Shown: in pieces, positions 1 through 8,307 of the stretch
Layout of the letters: every line of letters starts with the position of its first letter
Position numbering within the stretch: the stretch's first letter is position 1
DNA from: Nocardia vermiculata NBRC 100427
Lineage (GTDB): Bacteria > Actinomycetota > Actinomycetes > Mycobacteriales > Mycobacteriaceae
DNA: 64,000 nt
Reading direction: 5' to 3'
Assembly (NCBI RefSeq): GCF_001613265.1
Contig: NZ_BDCA01000023.1
Coordinates: 47,682 to 111,681 of the forward strand
Translations under genes and position numbers: made by a program
The notes under the pieces: generated by a model
Database searches by the model: none
What the model was told of the DNA's origin: nothing
The model's input: the letters and a program-made list of their open reading frames with translations, nothing else

Positions 1-115
1 CACGCTCGAGGTCGACAATCCGACAAGCCCGTCGAAGCGGCAATTCCGGACGATGACGGGGCAAGTCTGGCCTCACAGCGGGGGTGCCGAGTAGGGTCGG
101 GCCGGTAACGAATCA
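1..115. other. Left edge, no assignable gene
   Basis: This stretch lies between the window edge and the thiC riboswitch. Plus-strand frames are open for about 30 codons from the edge (one closes with TAG at 92-94, another with TAA at 106-108), so the tail of an upstream gene is possible, but no frame has a recognisable sequence. The thiC promoter should lie here; I see no convincing -10/-35 pair. Confidence 0.4.
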
Positions 116-225
116 CGCCAACGGGGGCTCGCACCAGCGGGCTGAGAGGACGGCTAGCCCACTTTCGGGCGCGTCAGGGCCGTCGACCGTATGAACCTGA
201 CCGGGTAATGCCGGCGTAGGGAGGA
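116..225 (+). ncRNA. TPP (THI-box) riboswitch
   Basis: The thiC leader carries the TPP aptamer signatures: CTGAGAGG at about 142-149, and ATGAACCTGACCGGGTAATG followed by CCGGCGTAGGGAGG at 191-224. These are the pyrimidine- and pyrophosphate-binding segments of the family. The GGGAGG ribosome-binding site at 219-224 is the 3' edge of the aptamer, 12 nt before the thiC start, which suggests that TPP binding blocks translation initiation; that mechanism is an inference. The outer boundary of helix P1 is approximate. Confidence 0.95.
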
Positions 226-236
226 TTGACTTCAGC

Positions 237-1868
237 ATGTCGTCGAACCATGTCACCACCGGCCCGATCGCGGGCAGCACCAAGCATTACGAGCAGGTCG
301 ATGCCGATGGCACGGCCCTGCGCATTCCCGTTCGCCGCATCAACCTCACCAACGGCGAACATTTCGACGTCTACGACACCTCCGGTCCGTACACCGATGA
401 TGCGGCGACGATCGACCTGGATGCCGGCCTGCCGAAACTGCGCGACGAGTGGAGCAAGCCCGATATCGAGGGCCCACGCACCCAGCTGGCCTGGGCTCGC
501 GCCGGGCTGATCACCGCGGAGATGCGGTATATCGCTGCCCGCGAGGATGTTTCCGCCGAACTCGTGCGCGACGAGGTCGCCGCCGGCCGCGCGGTGATTC
601 CGGCGAACCACAACCACCCCGAATCCGAGCCGATGATCATCGGCAAGAAGTTCGCGGTGAAGATCAACGCCAATATCGGCAACTCGGCGGTGACCTCGTC
701 GATCGCCGAGGAGGTGGAGAAGATGGTGTGGGCCACCCGCTGGGGTGCCGACACCATCATGGACCTGTCGACCGGCAAGAACATTCACGAGACGCGCGAG
801 TGGATCCTGCGGAACTCGCCGGTGCCGGTGGGTACGGTGCCGATCTATCAGGCGCTGGAGAAGGTGAACGGCGATCCGACGGCGCTCACCTGGGAGCTCT
901 ACCGCGACACCATCATCGAACAGGCCGAGCAGGGCGTCGACTACATGACCGTGCACGCGGGTGTGCTGCTGCGCTATGTGCCGCTGACGGCCAAGCGGGT
1001 CACCGGCATCGTGTCCCGTGGTGGTTCGATCATGGCGGCCTGGTGCCTGGCCCACCATCGGGAATCGTTCTTGTACACGAATTTCGCGGAGCTGTGCGAC
1101 ATTCTGGCGCGCTACGACATCACTTTTTCCCTCGGTGACGGGCTGCGCCCAGGCTCGATCGCGGATGCCAACGACGAGGCACAGCTCGCGGAGCTGCGCA
1201 CCCTCGGCGAGCTGACCAAGATCGCGAAAGCCCGTGGCGTGCAGGTGATGATCGAAGGGCCAGGCCACGTGCCGATGCACAAGATCGTGGAGAATGTGCG
1301 GCTGGAAGAGGAATGGTGTGAAGAAGCACCGTTCTACACCCTCGGACCGCTGGCCACCGATATCGCACCGGCCTACGACCACATCACCTCCGCGATCGGT
1401 GCCGCGATCATCGCGCAGGCCGGGACGGCGATGCTGTGCTACGTCACCCCGAAGGAACATCTGGGCCTGCCCAATCGCGACGATGTGAAGACCGGCGTGA
1501 TCACCTACAAGATCGCCGCCCATTCCGCCGATCTCGCCAAGGGCCACCCCCGGGCGCAGGAGCGCGACGACGCACTGTCCAAGGCGCGCTTCGAATTCCG
1601 TTGGCACGACCAGTTCGCGCTCTCACTGGACCCCGACACCGCGCGGGAGTACCACGACGAAACGCTGCCCGCCGAGCCGGCCAAGACCGCGCACTTCTGC
1701 TCGATGTGCGGACCGAAGTTCTGCTCGATGCGTATCTCGGCCGATGTACGGGAGTACGCCGAGAAGCACGGCTTCACCGATGTGGACGCGATCGAGGCCG
1801 GTATGGCCGAGAAGTCCGCGGAGTTCGCCGAGGCGGGCAACCAGGTCTACCTGCCCGTCGTTTCCTAG
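237..1868 (+). CDS. thiC: Phosphomethylpyrimidine synthase ThiC
   Basis: ThiC is a radical-SAM enzyme that rearranges aminoimidazole ribotide into HMP phosphate, the pyrimidine half of thiamine. The 543-residue product has the usual actinobacterial length and carries the C-terminal iron-sulfur motif CSMCGPKFC (C488, C491, C496), plus conserved blocks such as NHNHPESEPMIIG and EGPGHVPMHK. The ATG at 237 follows the riboswitch-embedded GGGAGG. In M. tuberculosis thiC and thiD are neighbours; here a TetR/monooxygenase pair sits between them. Control by TPP through the upstream riboswitch is strongly indicated. Confidence 0.98.
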   Translation: MSSNHVTTGPIAGSTKHYEQVDADGTALRIPVRRINLTNGEHFDVYDTSGPYTDDAATIDLDAGLPKLRDEWSKPDIEGPRTQLAWARAGLITAEMRYIAAREDVSAELVRDEVAAGRAVIPANHNHPESEPMIIGKKFAVKINANIGNSAVTSSIAEEVEKMVWATRWGADTIMDLSTGKNIHETREWILRNSPVPVGTVPIYQALEKVNGDPTALTWELYRDTIIEQAEQGVDYMTVHAGVLLRYVPLTAKRVTGIVSRGGSIMAAWCLAHHRESFLYTNFAELCDILARYDITFSLGDGLRPGSIADANDEAQLAELRTLGELTKIAKARGVQVMIEGPGHVPMHKIVENVRLEEEWCEEAPFYTLGPLATDIAPAYDHITSAIGAAIIAQAGTAMLCYVTPKEHLGLPNRDDVKTGVITYKIAAHSADLAKGHPRAQERDDALSKARFEFRWHDQFALSLDPDTAREYHDETLPAEPAKTAHFCSMCGPKFCSMRISADVREYAEKHGFTDVDAIEAGMAEKSAEFAEAGNQVYLPVVS

Positions 1869-1943
1869 GCGACCACCTGCCGCCGGCTGCATCGACCGGT
1901 GCGGCCGGATCCATCCGTAGCAGCGAAAGCTGTTGCGCTGCTT

Positions 1944-1980
1944 GCGCCGGTGCCCCCGCCGCCACGGTGGGCACCGGCGC
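1944..1980. terminator. Bidirectional hairpin between thiC and tetR
   Basis: A perfect 12-bp inverted repeat, GCGCCGGTGCCC (1944-1955) and GGGCACCGGCGC (1969-1980), with a 13-nt loop lies between the convergent 3' ends of thiC and the TetR gene. There is no clear U-tract, as is common in GC-rich actinobacteria. Confidence 0.75.
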
Positions 1981-1991
1981 GGCAGAACCGC

Positions 1992-2630
1992 TCAATCGGT
2001 CGCCACGAGCGCGCCGATCCCCGCGAGTATGACCCGCATGCCGTGGTCGAACTCGATATCCGGTTCCGCAGCCACCTGCACCGAGACCAGCTGCGCCGTG
2101 CGAGGAAAGCGTTCGGCGTCGACCACGCCCGCCAGCTGTGTGTAGGGGTTGTCGGGACCGTAATCCACGCCGGTGCGCGCCTGCTCCTCGATGACGAAAC
2201 CGATGGTGTAGTGCAGCAGGACCGGAAAGACGCGGGCTGCCTCGGTCAGCGTGAAGCCGGCATCCTCCAAGGTGCGCAGCGTCAATTCGATGACCCGCCA
2301 CATGGATTCGTCGCTCACATTGGTTCCGGCGAGGAGGCGACCGCCATCGCGATGCCGCAACATCGCGGTACGTAGCCGACCGGAGAGTTCGGCTGTCCAG
2401 TCCTGCCACGACACCCCCTGACGCGGCGCTTCGACCCCGGCGACGGCCTCCACGAATACCGCCCGCGCCATCACGTCCAGCAGTTCCCGCTTGTTCTTCA
2501 CATGCCAGTAGAGCGCGGGCGCCTGCACGTCCAGCGCCGCCGCGACCTTGCGCATGGTCAACCCGTCGAGCCCCGTCCGGTCGAGCAGGTCCAGGGCCGC
2601 AGCGGCGATGACCTCGGGATCGAGTTTCAT
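1992..2630 (-). CDS. TetR-family repressor, divergent from FAD monooxygenase
   Basis: This 212-residue protein has an N-terminal TetR helix-turn-helix (about residues 5-50: LDPEVIAAAALDLLDRTG, then TMRKVAAALDVQAPALYWHV) and a C-terminal ligand domain of the tetracycline-repressor type. I start it at ATG 2630 because AAAGGAGG precedes it; upstream in-frame codons exist but lack a better site. It is divergent from the monooxygenase, and the 82-bp intergenic region holds repeated TTAAC-N3-GTTAA palindromes. It probably represses both genes and is released by a substrate of the oxygenase. That role follows from arrangement; the ligand is unknown. Confidence 0.9.
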   Translation of the reverse strand: MKLDPEVIAAAALDLLDRTGLDGLTMRKVAAALDVQAPALYWHVKNKRELLDVMARAVFVEAVAGVEAPRQGVSWQDWTAELSGRLRTAMLRHRDGGRLLAGTNVSDESMWRVIELTLRTLEDAGFTLTEAARVFPVLLHYTIGFVIEEQARTGVDYGPDNPYTQLAGVVDAERFPRTAQLVSVQVAAEPDIEFDHGMRVILAGIGALVATD

Positions 2631-2653
2631 CGCACCTCCTTTCCCTTGACACT

Positions 2654-2664
2654 TTAACAATGTT
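2654..2664. promoter_or_regulatory. Degenerate third copy of TetR operator
   Basis: TTAACAATGTT followed by CT matches 10 of 13 positions of the palindrome TTAACAACGTTAA found 20 bp downstream. It lies just after a TTGACA hexamer (2646-2651) that could be a -35 element for the monooxygenase. Weak on its own, supported by its two neighbours. Confidence 0.5.
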
Positions 2665-2671
2665 CTGGTGT

Positions 2672-2688
2672 CCTTAACAACGTTAAGG
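2672..2688. promoter_or_regulatory. TetR operator palindrome 1
   Basis: CCTTAACAACGTTAAGG is a palindrome with perfect 7-bp arms around AAC, in the divergent tetR/monooxygenase promoter region. Its core TTAACAACGTTAA is repeated in inverted orientation at 2691-2703, as expected for an operator bound by the adjacent TetR protein. Confidence 0.8.
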
Positions 2689-2690
2689 AT

Positions 2691-2705
2691 TTAACGTTGT
2701 TAAGG
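2691..2705. promoter_or_regulatory. TetR operator palindrome 2, overlapping the RBS
   Basis: TTAACGTTGTTAAGG contains the exact reverse complement of the core of operator 1. It overlaps the AAGGAG ribosome-binding site (2702-2707) of the monooxygenase that starts at 2713, so occupancy would cover the transcription start region of that gene. Confidence 0.8.
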
Positions 2706-2712
2706 AGCGATC

Positions 2713-4191
2713 GTGTCGAAGACGGAAGTAGTTGTCGCAGGTAGCGGACCCACCGGCCTGATGCTCGCGTACGAGCTACGGCTGGCCGGGGTCGAAGTGG
2801 AACTGCTGGACGCACTCCCCGGCCGCACCGGTGAGTCGCGGGCCGGAGGTATCCACGCGCGGTCCATGGAACTACTCGACCAGCGCGGACTGCTCGAGAA
2901 CATGCTGGCTCAGGGGCTCCGCATCGACGCCGGGCACTTCGGTGGGATACCGCTGGATTTCGGGGATTTCCCGACCAGGTACCCGTTCACCCTCGGCCTC
3001 CTGCAGTCCCGGATCGAAGCCGAATTGGAGTCCGCGGCGGCAGCTTCGGGAGCCCCCGTGCACTGGGACTCGCCGGTGACCGGTTACCGGGCCGACGAGG
3101 ACGGCGTGCTGGTTCAGGTCGGTGGCGTTCGTCCCCGGCAGATTCACGCTCGGTACCTCGTGGGCTGCGACGGTGGGCGCAGTAGCGTCCGCAAGCTGGC
3201 CGGGATCGGTTTCGACGGCACGGAGGCGACAGTGACCGGCATGCTCGCCGACGTGGAACTCGCCGAACCACCCACCGCAGGATTCTTCGGGAAGCGCGCC
3301 GCGGTGGGTGACTTCTCGGTCATCCAGTTCGAGCCCGGGTGGTATCGCCTGATGGCACAGTGTCACGATCGAGTGCTGCCGCGCGGTTCGGAACTGACCT
3401 TCGAGCAGTTCCGGGCTGCATTCACCGAACTCGCGGGAACCGACTACGGGATGCACAGCCCACGCTGGGTCACCCATTACAGCGACGCCGCCCGGCAGGC
3501 GGACCGCTACCGCTCCGGCCGGGTCTTCCTGGCCGGCGACTCCGCCCATATTCACTATCCGGCCGGTGGACAGGGGCAGAATCTGGGTCTGCAGGATGCG
3601 GTCAACCTGGGCTGGAAGCTCGCAGCCGTGCTACGCGGCGACGCCGCCGAGGAGCTGCTGGACAGCTATGAATCGGAACGGCACCCCGTCGCGGCGCGGG
3701 TACTGCGCAACACTCGGGCTCAGACCGCAGTGCAACGACCGGGTGAGCATATGGACGCCTTGCGGGACACGATGGCCGAGCTGATCGGCGTCGACGAAGT
3801 ACGGCACCGTCTCGGACTCATGATCACCGCACTCGATATCCGGTACGACGGCGTGGGCGATCACCCGATGACCGGCCGGCGTATCCCGGACATCGCCCTC
3901 ACCGTCGAGGGGCGCCCGGCCCGCATGTACGAACTCCTTCGTGCCGGACGACCGGTCCTGCTGGTACGCAACAATGCCGGCGTGCCCGATATCGGCCCGT
4001 GGAAGGATCGGGTCGACCTCGTCTGCGCCGAGGATCCGGACGGCGAATGGATCGCCCCGGGCATCGGTCCCGTCGCCGCACCTGCCCAGGTTCTCGTCCG
4101 GCCGGACGGATACATCGGCTGGGCCTGCAACGATTCCGACGCGACCGGCCTGGGCACCGCACTCACCCGCTGGGTCGGCGGACGACATTGA
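2713..4191 (+). CDS. Class A FAD-dependent monooxygenase (RIFMO/aromatic hydroxylase type)
   Basis: The 492-residue protein has the class A flavoprotein hydroxylase pattern: dinucleotide motif GSGPTGLMLAYELRLAG near the N-terminus, the DG motif GCDGGRSSVRKLAG, and the FAD-ribityl motif GRVFLAGDSAHIHYPAGGQG, followed by a C-terminal thioredoxin-like extension. Such enzymes use NADPH and O2 to hydroxylate aromatic or polyketide substrates. The N-terminal run up to HARSMELLDQRGLLE resembles Nocardia rifampicin monooxygenase, so antibiotic modification is possible, but aromatic catabolism is equally compatible. GTG 2713 has AAGGAG 5 nt upstream. Control by the divergent TetR is likely. Confidence 0.9.
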   Translation: MSKTEVVVAGSGPTGLMLAYELRLAGVEVELLDALPGRTGESRAGGIHARSMELLDQRGLLENMLAQGLRIDAGHFGGIPLDFGDFPTRYPFTLGLLQSRIEAELESAAAASGAPVHWDSPVTGYRADEDGVLVQVGGVRPRQIHARYLVGCDGGRSSVRKLAGIGFDGTEATVTGMLADVELAEPPTAGFFGKRAAVGDFSVIQFEPGWYRLMAQCHDRVLPRGSELTFEQFRAAFTELAGTDYGMHSPRWVTHYSDAARQADRYRSGRVFLAGDSAHIHYPAGGQGQNLGLQDAVNLGWKLAAVLRGDAAEELLDSYESERHPVAARVLRNTRAQTAVQRPGEHMDALRDTMAELIGVDEVRHRLGLMITALDIRYDGVGDHPMTGRRIPDIALTVEGRPARMYELLRAGRPVLLVRNNAGVPDIGPWKDRVDLVCAEDPDGEWIAPGIGPVAAPAQVLVRPDGYIGWACNDSDATGLGTALTRWVGGRH

Positions 4192-4266
4192 GCAACCGTC
4201 CCCGCCGGCGTATTCACCGGAGGGCGCGACGGCCTGCAGCTCCGGCCCGCATTGCGCCGCGCACGG

Positions 4267-4281
4267 GGCACCCGAGGTGCC
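4267..4281 (+). terminator. Short hairpin after monooxygenase
   Basis: GGCACC-CGA-GGTGCC is a 6-bp stem in the 165-bp gap between the monooxygenase and thiD. It may end the monooxygenase transcript; it is short, has no U-tract, and is a weak call. Confidence 0.3.
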
Positions 4282-4356
4282 GGCGGCTGATACCCGGGCG
4301 CTCTTCGCGCAGCTGTGACCCGTCCGCATCCTCCGCACCGCTCGTCGTAGGGTTCA

Positions 4357-5205
4357 GTGGTGAAATTGCTGCCTGTTCCGGAGGTGGGGGATACCCCGAT
4401 CCGGGTGTTGACGATCGCCGGTACCGACTCCGGAGGCGGGGCCGGTATCCAGGCCGACTCGCGGACCATGGCATTGCTCGGTGTCCATGCCTGCGTGGCG
4501 GTCGCCGCGGTGACCGTACAGAATTCGGTGGGAGTCAGCGGATTTCACGAGATACCGCCGGAAACCGTCGCCGACCAGGTGCGGTCGGTGGTCGGCGATA
4601 TCGGGGTGAGTGCCGCCAAGACCGGGATGCTCGCCTCGACCGCGATCATCGAGGCGGTCGCGCAGGTCTGCGGTGAGGTGGGTATCGGTGGCGACGGGCC
4701 GATTCCGCTGGTGGTCGACCCGGTGGCGGCGTCCATGCACGGCGATCCGCTGCTGCACACCGAGGCGCTGGAGGCGGTGCGCTCGGTCCTCATCCCGCGT
4801 GCCACCCTGGTCACTCCGAATCTGGACGAGGTGCGGCTACTCACCGGCATCGTGGTCACCGACGATCACACCGCACGCCGGGCCGCCGAGGCGCTGATCG
4901 GGCTCGGTGCGCGGTGGGCCATCGTCAAGGGTGGCCATCTGCGAACCTCCGAGTTCAGTACCGATCTACTCTTCGACGGCGAGCACTTCCACGAGCTCAC
5001 CGCCCCCCGGATCAGCACCGGCAACGACCACGGCGGCGGCGACACCCTCGCAGCCTCCACCGCCTGCGCCCTGGCCCACGGTTACGACATGCCGGAGGCG
5101 GTCGCCTTCGGCAAAGAGTGGACCACCCGCTGCCTGCAGGCCGCCTACGATCTCGGGGCCGGACACGGACCGGTCTCCCCGTTGTGGCGGTTACACGAGA
5201 ACTGA
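4357..5205 (+). CDS. thiD: HMP/HMP-P kinase ThiD
   Basis: ThiD phosphorylates HMP phosphate to HMP pyrophosphate, the substrate ThiE joins to the thiazole. The 282-residue protein is a ribokinase-fold kinase: AGTDSGGGAGIQAD near residue 20, VVDPVAASMHGDPLL, TPNLDEVRLLTG and IVKGGHL are family blocks. The nucleotide-site motif reads NDHGGGDTLAAS, with an Asp as in ribokinases where enterobacterial ThiD has Cys (HGTGC). Two tandem GTG codons (4357, 4360) could start it; the ribosome-binding site is weak. Confidence 0.95.
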   Translation: MVKLLPVPEVGDTPIRVLTIAGTDSGGGAGIQADSRTMALLGVHACVAVAAVTVQNSVGVSGFHEIPPETVADQVRSVVGDIGVSAAKTGMLASTAIIEAVAQVCGEVGIGGDGPIPLVVDPVAASMHGDPLLHTEALEAVRSVLIPRATLVTPNLDEVRLLTGIVVTDDHTARRAAEALIGLGARWAIVKGGHLRTSEFSTDLLFDGEHFHELTAPRISTGNDHGGGDTLAASTACALAHGYDMPEAVAFGKEWTTRCLQAAYDLGAGHGPVSPLWRLHEN

Positions 5206-5327
5206 GCCCACCCGGCGCATTTCGGTGATACAGCAACCTCCCGGCTTTTACCCATCGTGAAAACCGTTGCGGCGCAGTACCATATACGGAGCGGGCCACA
5301 ACTCGAAGTCGGGACGAGGAGTAGACC

Positions 5328-6839
5328 ATGCTGATCATCAATGCCGAAACCGGGAAACCCCGAACCGAGCGCCAGGTGCTCGAATTCCTCCAGGACTACG
5401 GAACCAATCCCGGTGTCGCCATCTCCGGACTGAACGTTCCCGATCAGCACCGGCGGCGCACCACCGAAGCCGATATCGTCGTATTCACTCCCTTCACCGC
5501 CGCGGTCATCGAGGTGAAGGGCATCCTCGAACCGAGCGGCGGCACGCTGTTCTGCGGCAGCAACGGACGGTGGTCGCTGTCCGGAGTCACCGGCGACCCG
5601 GTACATGTGCGCGCACACGACCGCAATCCGCTCGACCAGGTGAGCGAGCCGATGTTCGGCCTGAAAAACCTGGCCCGCGTGGTCGGGCGCGACGACACAC
5701 TGTTCGTCAACGGCCTGGTCGTGGTCGTACCGCATCCCGGTGCCAGCGTCTCACTCGACAAGCCACCGCTGCCCACCGGTCGCGATGTGCTGCTCGGCGC
5801 CGAACCCACGCCGCTGTGGCAGTGGTTCAACCGCAAGGCATTCCAGGTGCGCGACGATCCGTGGACCGTCGAACTGGTGATTGCGGTACTGGCGGCGACC
5901 GGATTGGATCAGGCGCGCATTCCGGAGCAGGCCGCTGCGCTTCGTGCCGCCCTGCTGCGTGAGGGATTCACCTCCGATACGCCGCTCGTGGCACCCGCCC
6001 CTACCGGTGAAATCGGCGCCGACGCATCCTTCGAATTCTCACCGCCGCCCTCGACCGGCGACGAGATTCTGTCCGGATCGTCGGCGGGCGGCACGATTGC
6101 CGGTGCCACAACCTTCTCCGGACCTCCGACGTCGCGGCCGACAGACGACGAGCACGAGGATCTCGCAGGGATACCGCCCGGATTCGCGATACCCCGGCCT
6201 GCGGACGAGGAGAGCGCCGATCACGCAGGCATACCGTCCGACACCGCCGGACCACACCGCCTCGGCGAGAAGCTTTCCGGCATCGCAGGGCACGAACCCG
6301 CGCATCCTCGGACCACCGGTGACGAAACCCATCTCGCCGAGGCCGCACCGGCCGACCGCATCGACGCCGAACCGCACGAATCCCCGTCCGGCACCGGCTC
6401 GCACGGTGTCTCTCGAGTCCTGCCGTTCCGCAGCCCCACACTGGCCGGACCGCAGTTGGAGCCCGATCCGCGGGCAGGAGCGGTGCCCGGCCCACGGCCT
6501 GCCGAGCCGGAACCAGAACAGTGGGCGGCGCCCGCGACCGCACGCCGCCGATCCCGTCACCAGGTCCAGGCACTGGCAGTACTCGGCGCCCTGGCCGCCG
6601 TACTCGTCTGCTTCGTCTGGTACCTCGGCGGCAGTGATTCCGCCACACACAGCGATGCCGGTGACCGGCCGGCCGACCCCTCCACCGCCGAAGCACCCCC
6701 GGCGGCCCCCATGCCGGTAGCCCCGCTGTTCAAGGCACCCACCACCCCGGCGGGCGCCGAAGCACCGGCGCCACAACAGAGTTCGGGCCTGTTCCCGCAG
6801 CAGTCACAAGCCTGCTACCCGTTCCAGACCGACTGCTGA
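5328..6839 (+). CDS. NERD-domain protein with C-terminal membrane anchor
   Basis: The N-terminal 200 residues form a nuclease-related (NERD) domain of the PD-(D/E)XK superfamily; D49 in ADIVVF and E62-V-K64 in IEVKG fit the catalytic D...ExK pattern. Residues about 215-410 are an acidic, Pro/Gly-rich linker with repeated LAGIPPGFA/HAGIPSD-like phrases. One membrane helix follows (about 414-433), then a Pro/Ala-rich tail ending in CYPFQTDC. With the NERD domain in the cytosol the tail would be outside. NERD domains are presumed to act on nucleic acid; the substrate here is unknown. GAGGAG precedes ATG 5328. Confidence 0.8.
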   Translation: MLIINAETGKPRTERQVLEFLQDYGTNPGVAISGLNVPDQHRRRTTEADIVVFTPFTAAVIEVKGILEPSGGTLFCGSNGRWSLSGVTGDPVHVRAHDRNPLDQVSEPMFGLKNLARVVGRDDTLFVNGLVVVVPHPGASVSLDKPPLPTGRDVLLGAEPTPLWQWFNRKAFQVRDDPWTVELVIAVLAATGLDQARIPEQAAALRAALLREGFTSDTPLVAPAPTGEIGADASFEFSPPPSTGDEILSGSSAGGTIAGATTFSGPPTSRPTDDEHEDLAGIPPGFAIPRPADEESADHAGIPSDTAGPHRLGEKLSGIAGHEPAHPRTTGDETHLAEAAPADRIDAEPHESPSGTGSHGVSRVLPFRSPTLAGPQLEPDPRAGAVPGPRPAEPEPEQWAAPATARRRSRHQVQALAVLGALAAVLVCFVWYLGGSDSATHSDAGDRPADPSTAEAPPAAPMPVAPLFKAPTTPAGAEAPAPQQSSGLFPQQSQACYPFQTDC

Positions 6840-6889
6840 ACGGACCTCACGCGCGCGAAGTTGTCGTACCTGCTCGGCATACTCACTGT

Positions 6890-7387
6890 ATGAGCGAAAC
6901 CGAGGCGGCAACCCAGCGCGATATCACCTCCTACGACGACCCGGATGCACCGTGGAATCAGGCGGTAGCCGACGGAGACATCCGGAATTGGAACAATCCG
7001 GTCATCGAGGAGTTCCGGGCGAACGGCGGCAGGGTCGGCGGGTCCTACGAGGGTGCCACCCTGCTGCTGCTCACCACCACGGGCGCACGCAGTGGGAAAG
7101 CGCACGTGGTCCCACTCGGAGTGCTGTACCGGGACCAGATCCCGTACCTGAGCTCGTTCATCGAAGACAAGTACCCGGCCTGGTATCACAACATCAAGGC
7201 GAACCCACAGGTCACCGTGGAGCTCGGTACCCGAACCCACCACGCCCGCGCCCGAGCCCTGGAGGGCGCGGAATACGACGAATTCGCCACCTGGGCGCTG
7301 GCCGACAACCCACTGCTGGCCGACTTCCAGTCCCGCACCACACGTCCGGTGCCGCTGGTTGTTCTGGAGCTCGACGAACCCGAGTGA
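6890..7387 (+). CDS. Nitroreductase/deazaflavin-dependent (Ddn-like) protein
   Basis: A 165-residue split-beta-barrel protein of the F420H2-dependent quinone/nitroreductase family (Pfam F420H2_quin_red). The signature LLLLTTTGARSGKAHVVPL is the Ddn-type cofactor-binding segment, and YLSSFIEDKYPAWYHNIKANPQVTVELG follows as in the family. Such proteins reduce quinones or activated double bonds with F420H2 supplied by Fgd, which is encoded at 38567-39574. The substrate cannot be read from sequence. Confidence 0.88.
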   Translation: MSETEAATQRDITSYDDPDAPWNQAVADGDIRNWNNPVIEEFRANGGRVGGSYEGATLLLLTTTGARSGKAHVVPLGVLYRDQIPYLSSFIEDKYPAWYHNIKANPQVTVELGTRTHHARARALEGAEYDEFATWALADNPLLADFQSRTTRPVPLVVLELDEPE

Positions 7388-7453
7388 GATCGACTCACCC
7401 GGCCCGCCGCTGAGACACCGCCGCACGAAACCACCACGAGGCCGCGGCGGCAC

Positions 7454-7484
7454 TTGCTTGAAGTGCACTCCAGGTTCTTACTGT
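7454..7484 (+). promoter_or_regulatory. MerR-type promoter with 19-bp spacer, leaderless SDR start
   Basis: TTGCTT (7454-7459) and TACTGT (7479-7484) are separated by 19 bp, and the spacer holds the dyad AAGTGCACT around the centre. Overlong 19-bp spacers carrying a dyad are the hallmark of MerR-family activated promoters. The ATG at 7492 is 7 nt after the -10, so the mRNA would be leaderless. No MerR gene lies in the window. Confidence 0.7.
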
Positions 7485-7491
7485 CGACGCC

Positions 7492-8253
7492 ATGACGACG
7501 ACGAAGAATACGAACGGCGGGCCGACCGGGAAGGTCGTCGCGATCACCGGGGCGAGCAGTGGCATCGGGGCGGCCACCGCGCGGGAGTTGGCTGCGCGAG
7601 GGGCGGCCGTGGTGCTGGGCGCCCGGCGCACCGATCGGCTCGCCGCCGTGGTGGCGGAGATCCGCGCCACCGGCGGGACTGCGGAGATGGTCGAGGTGGA
7701 TGTCACGCAACGGGCCGGCCCCGAACGATTGGTAGCCGCCGCGGTGGACCGATTCGGGCGCCTGGACGTCCTGGTCGGCAACGCCGGGGTCGCCCGGACC
7801 GCACCCATGTCGGATCTCGGCCTCGACGACTGGGACCGGATGATCGACGTCAATCTGCGTGGCGTGCTGCACGGCATCGCTGCCGCACTACCGGTGTTCC
7901 GGCAGCAGGGCCGCGGCCACTTCGTGACCACGATTTCGACTTCCGGCTTGAAAATCGTTCCCACGCAGGCTGTCTACGCCGGCACCAAGAATGCGGTGCG
8001 CACGCTGCTGGAGGCGCTACGTCAGGAATGCACCGACGGCGTCGTCCGCACCACCTCCATCTCACCGGGTTTCGTCCGCACCGAGCTGGTCGACCACGTC
8101 GACGACCCCGAACTCCGAGCCCAGGCGCAGCAGGCCATGCGGGCGATCGGCATCGCCCCGGAAGCCGTGGCCCGCGCCATCGCCTTCGCCATCGAGCAAC
8201 CCGACGACGTCGAAATCGGCGACATCACTCTGCGCCCGACCGTGCAAGGGTGA
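7492..8253 (+). CDS. Short-chain dehydrogenase/reductase (SDR)
   Basis: A 253-residue classical SDR: cofactor motif TGASSGIG at 19-26, NAG at 97-99, and catalytic Tyr162-x3-Lys166 in YAGTK. R45 in LGARR after beta-2 favours NADP(H). It oxidises or reduces an alcohol or ketone of unknown identity. It converges on the atu-like operon that starts at 17508 and ends at 8308; P. aeruginosa atu operons contain two SDRs (AtuB, AtuG), so a shared pathway is possible, but this gene has its own MerR-type promoter. Confidence 0.9.
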   Translation: MTTTKNTNGGPTGKVVAITGASSGIGAATARELAARGAAVVLGARRTDRLAAVVAEIRATGGTAEMVEVDVTQRAGPERLVAAAVDRFGRLDVLVGNAGVARTAPMSDLGLDDWDRMIDVNLRGVLHGIAAALPVFRQQGRGHFVTTISTSGLKIVPTQAVYAGTKNAVRTLLEALRQECTDGVVRTTSISPGFVRTELVDHVDDPELRAQAQQAMRAIGIAPEAVARAIAFAIEQPDDVEIGDITLRPTVQG

Positions 8254-8307
8254 GCGTCGGGCCGCACACGTCCGCTTGCCCACGGGGCCGAATCGGGCCC
8301 TCGCTCT

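Noticed and set aside
174..1607. 477-codon open frame antisense to thiC
   Set aside because: Typical GC-rich shadow frame; the thiC frame has full family identity and a riboswitch, and the antisense product has no motif.
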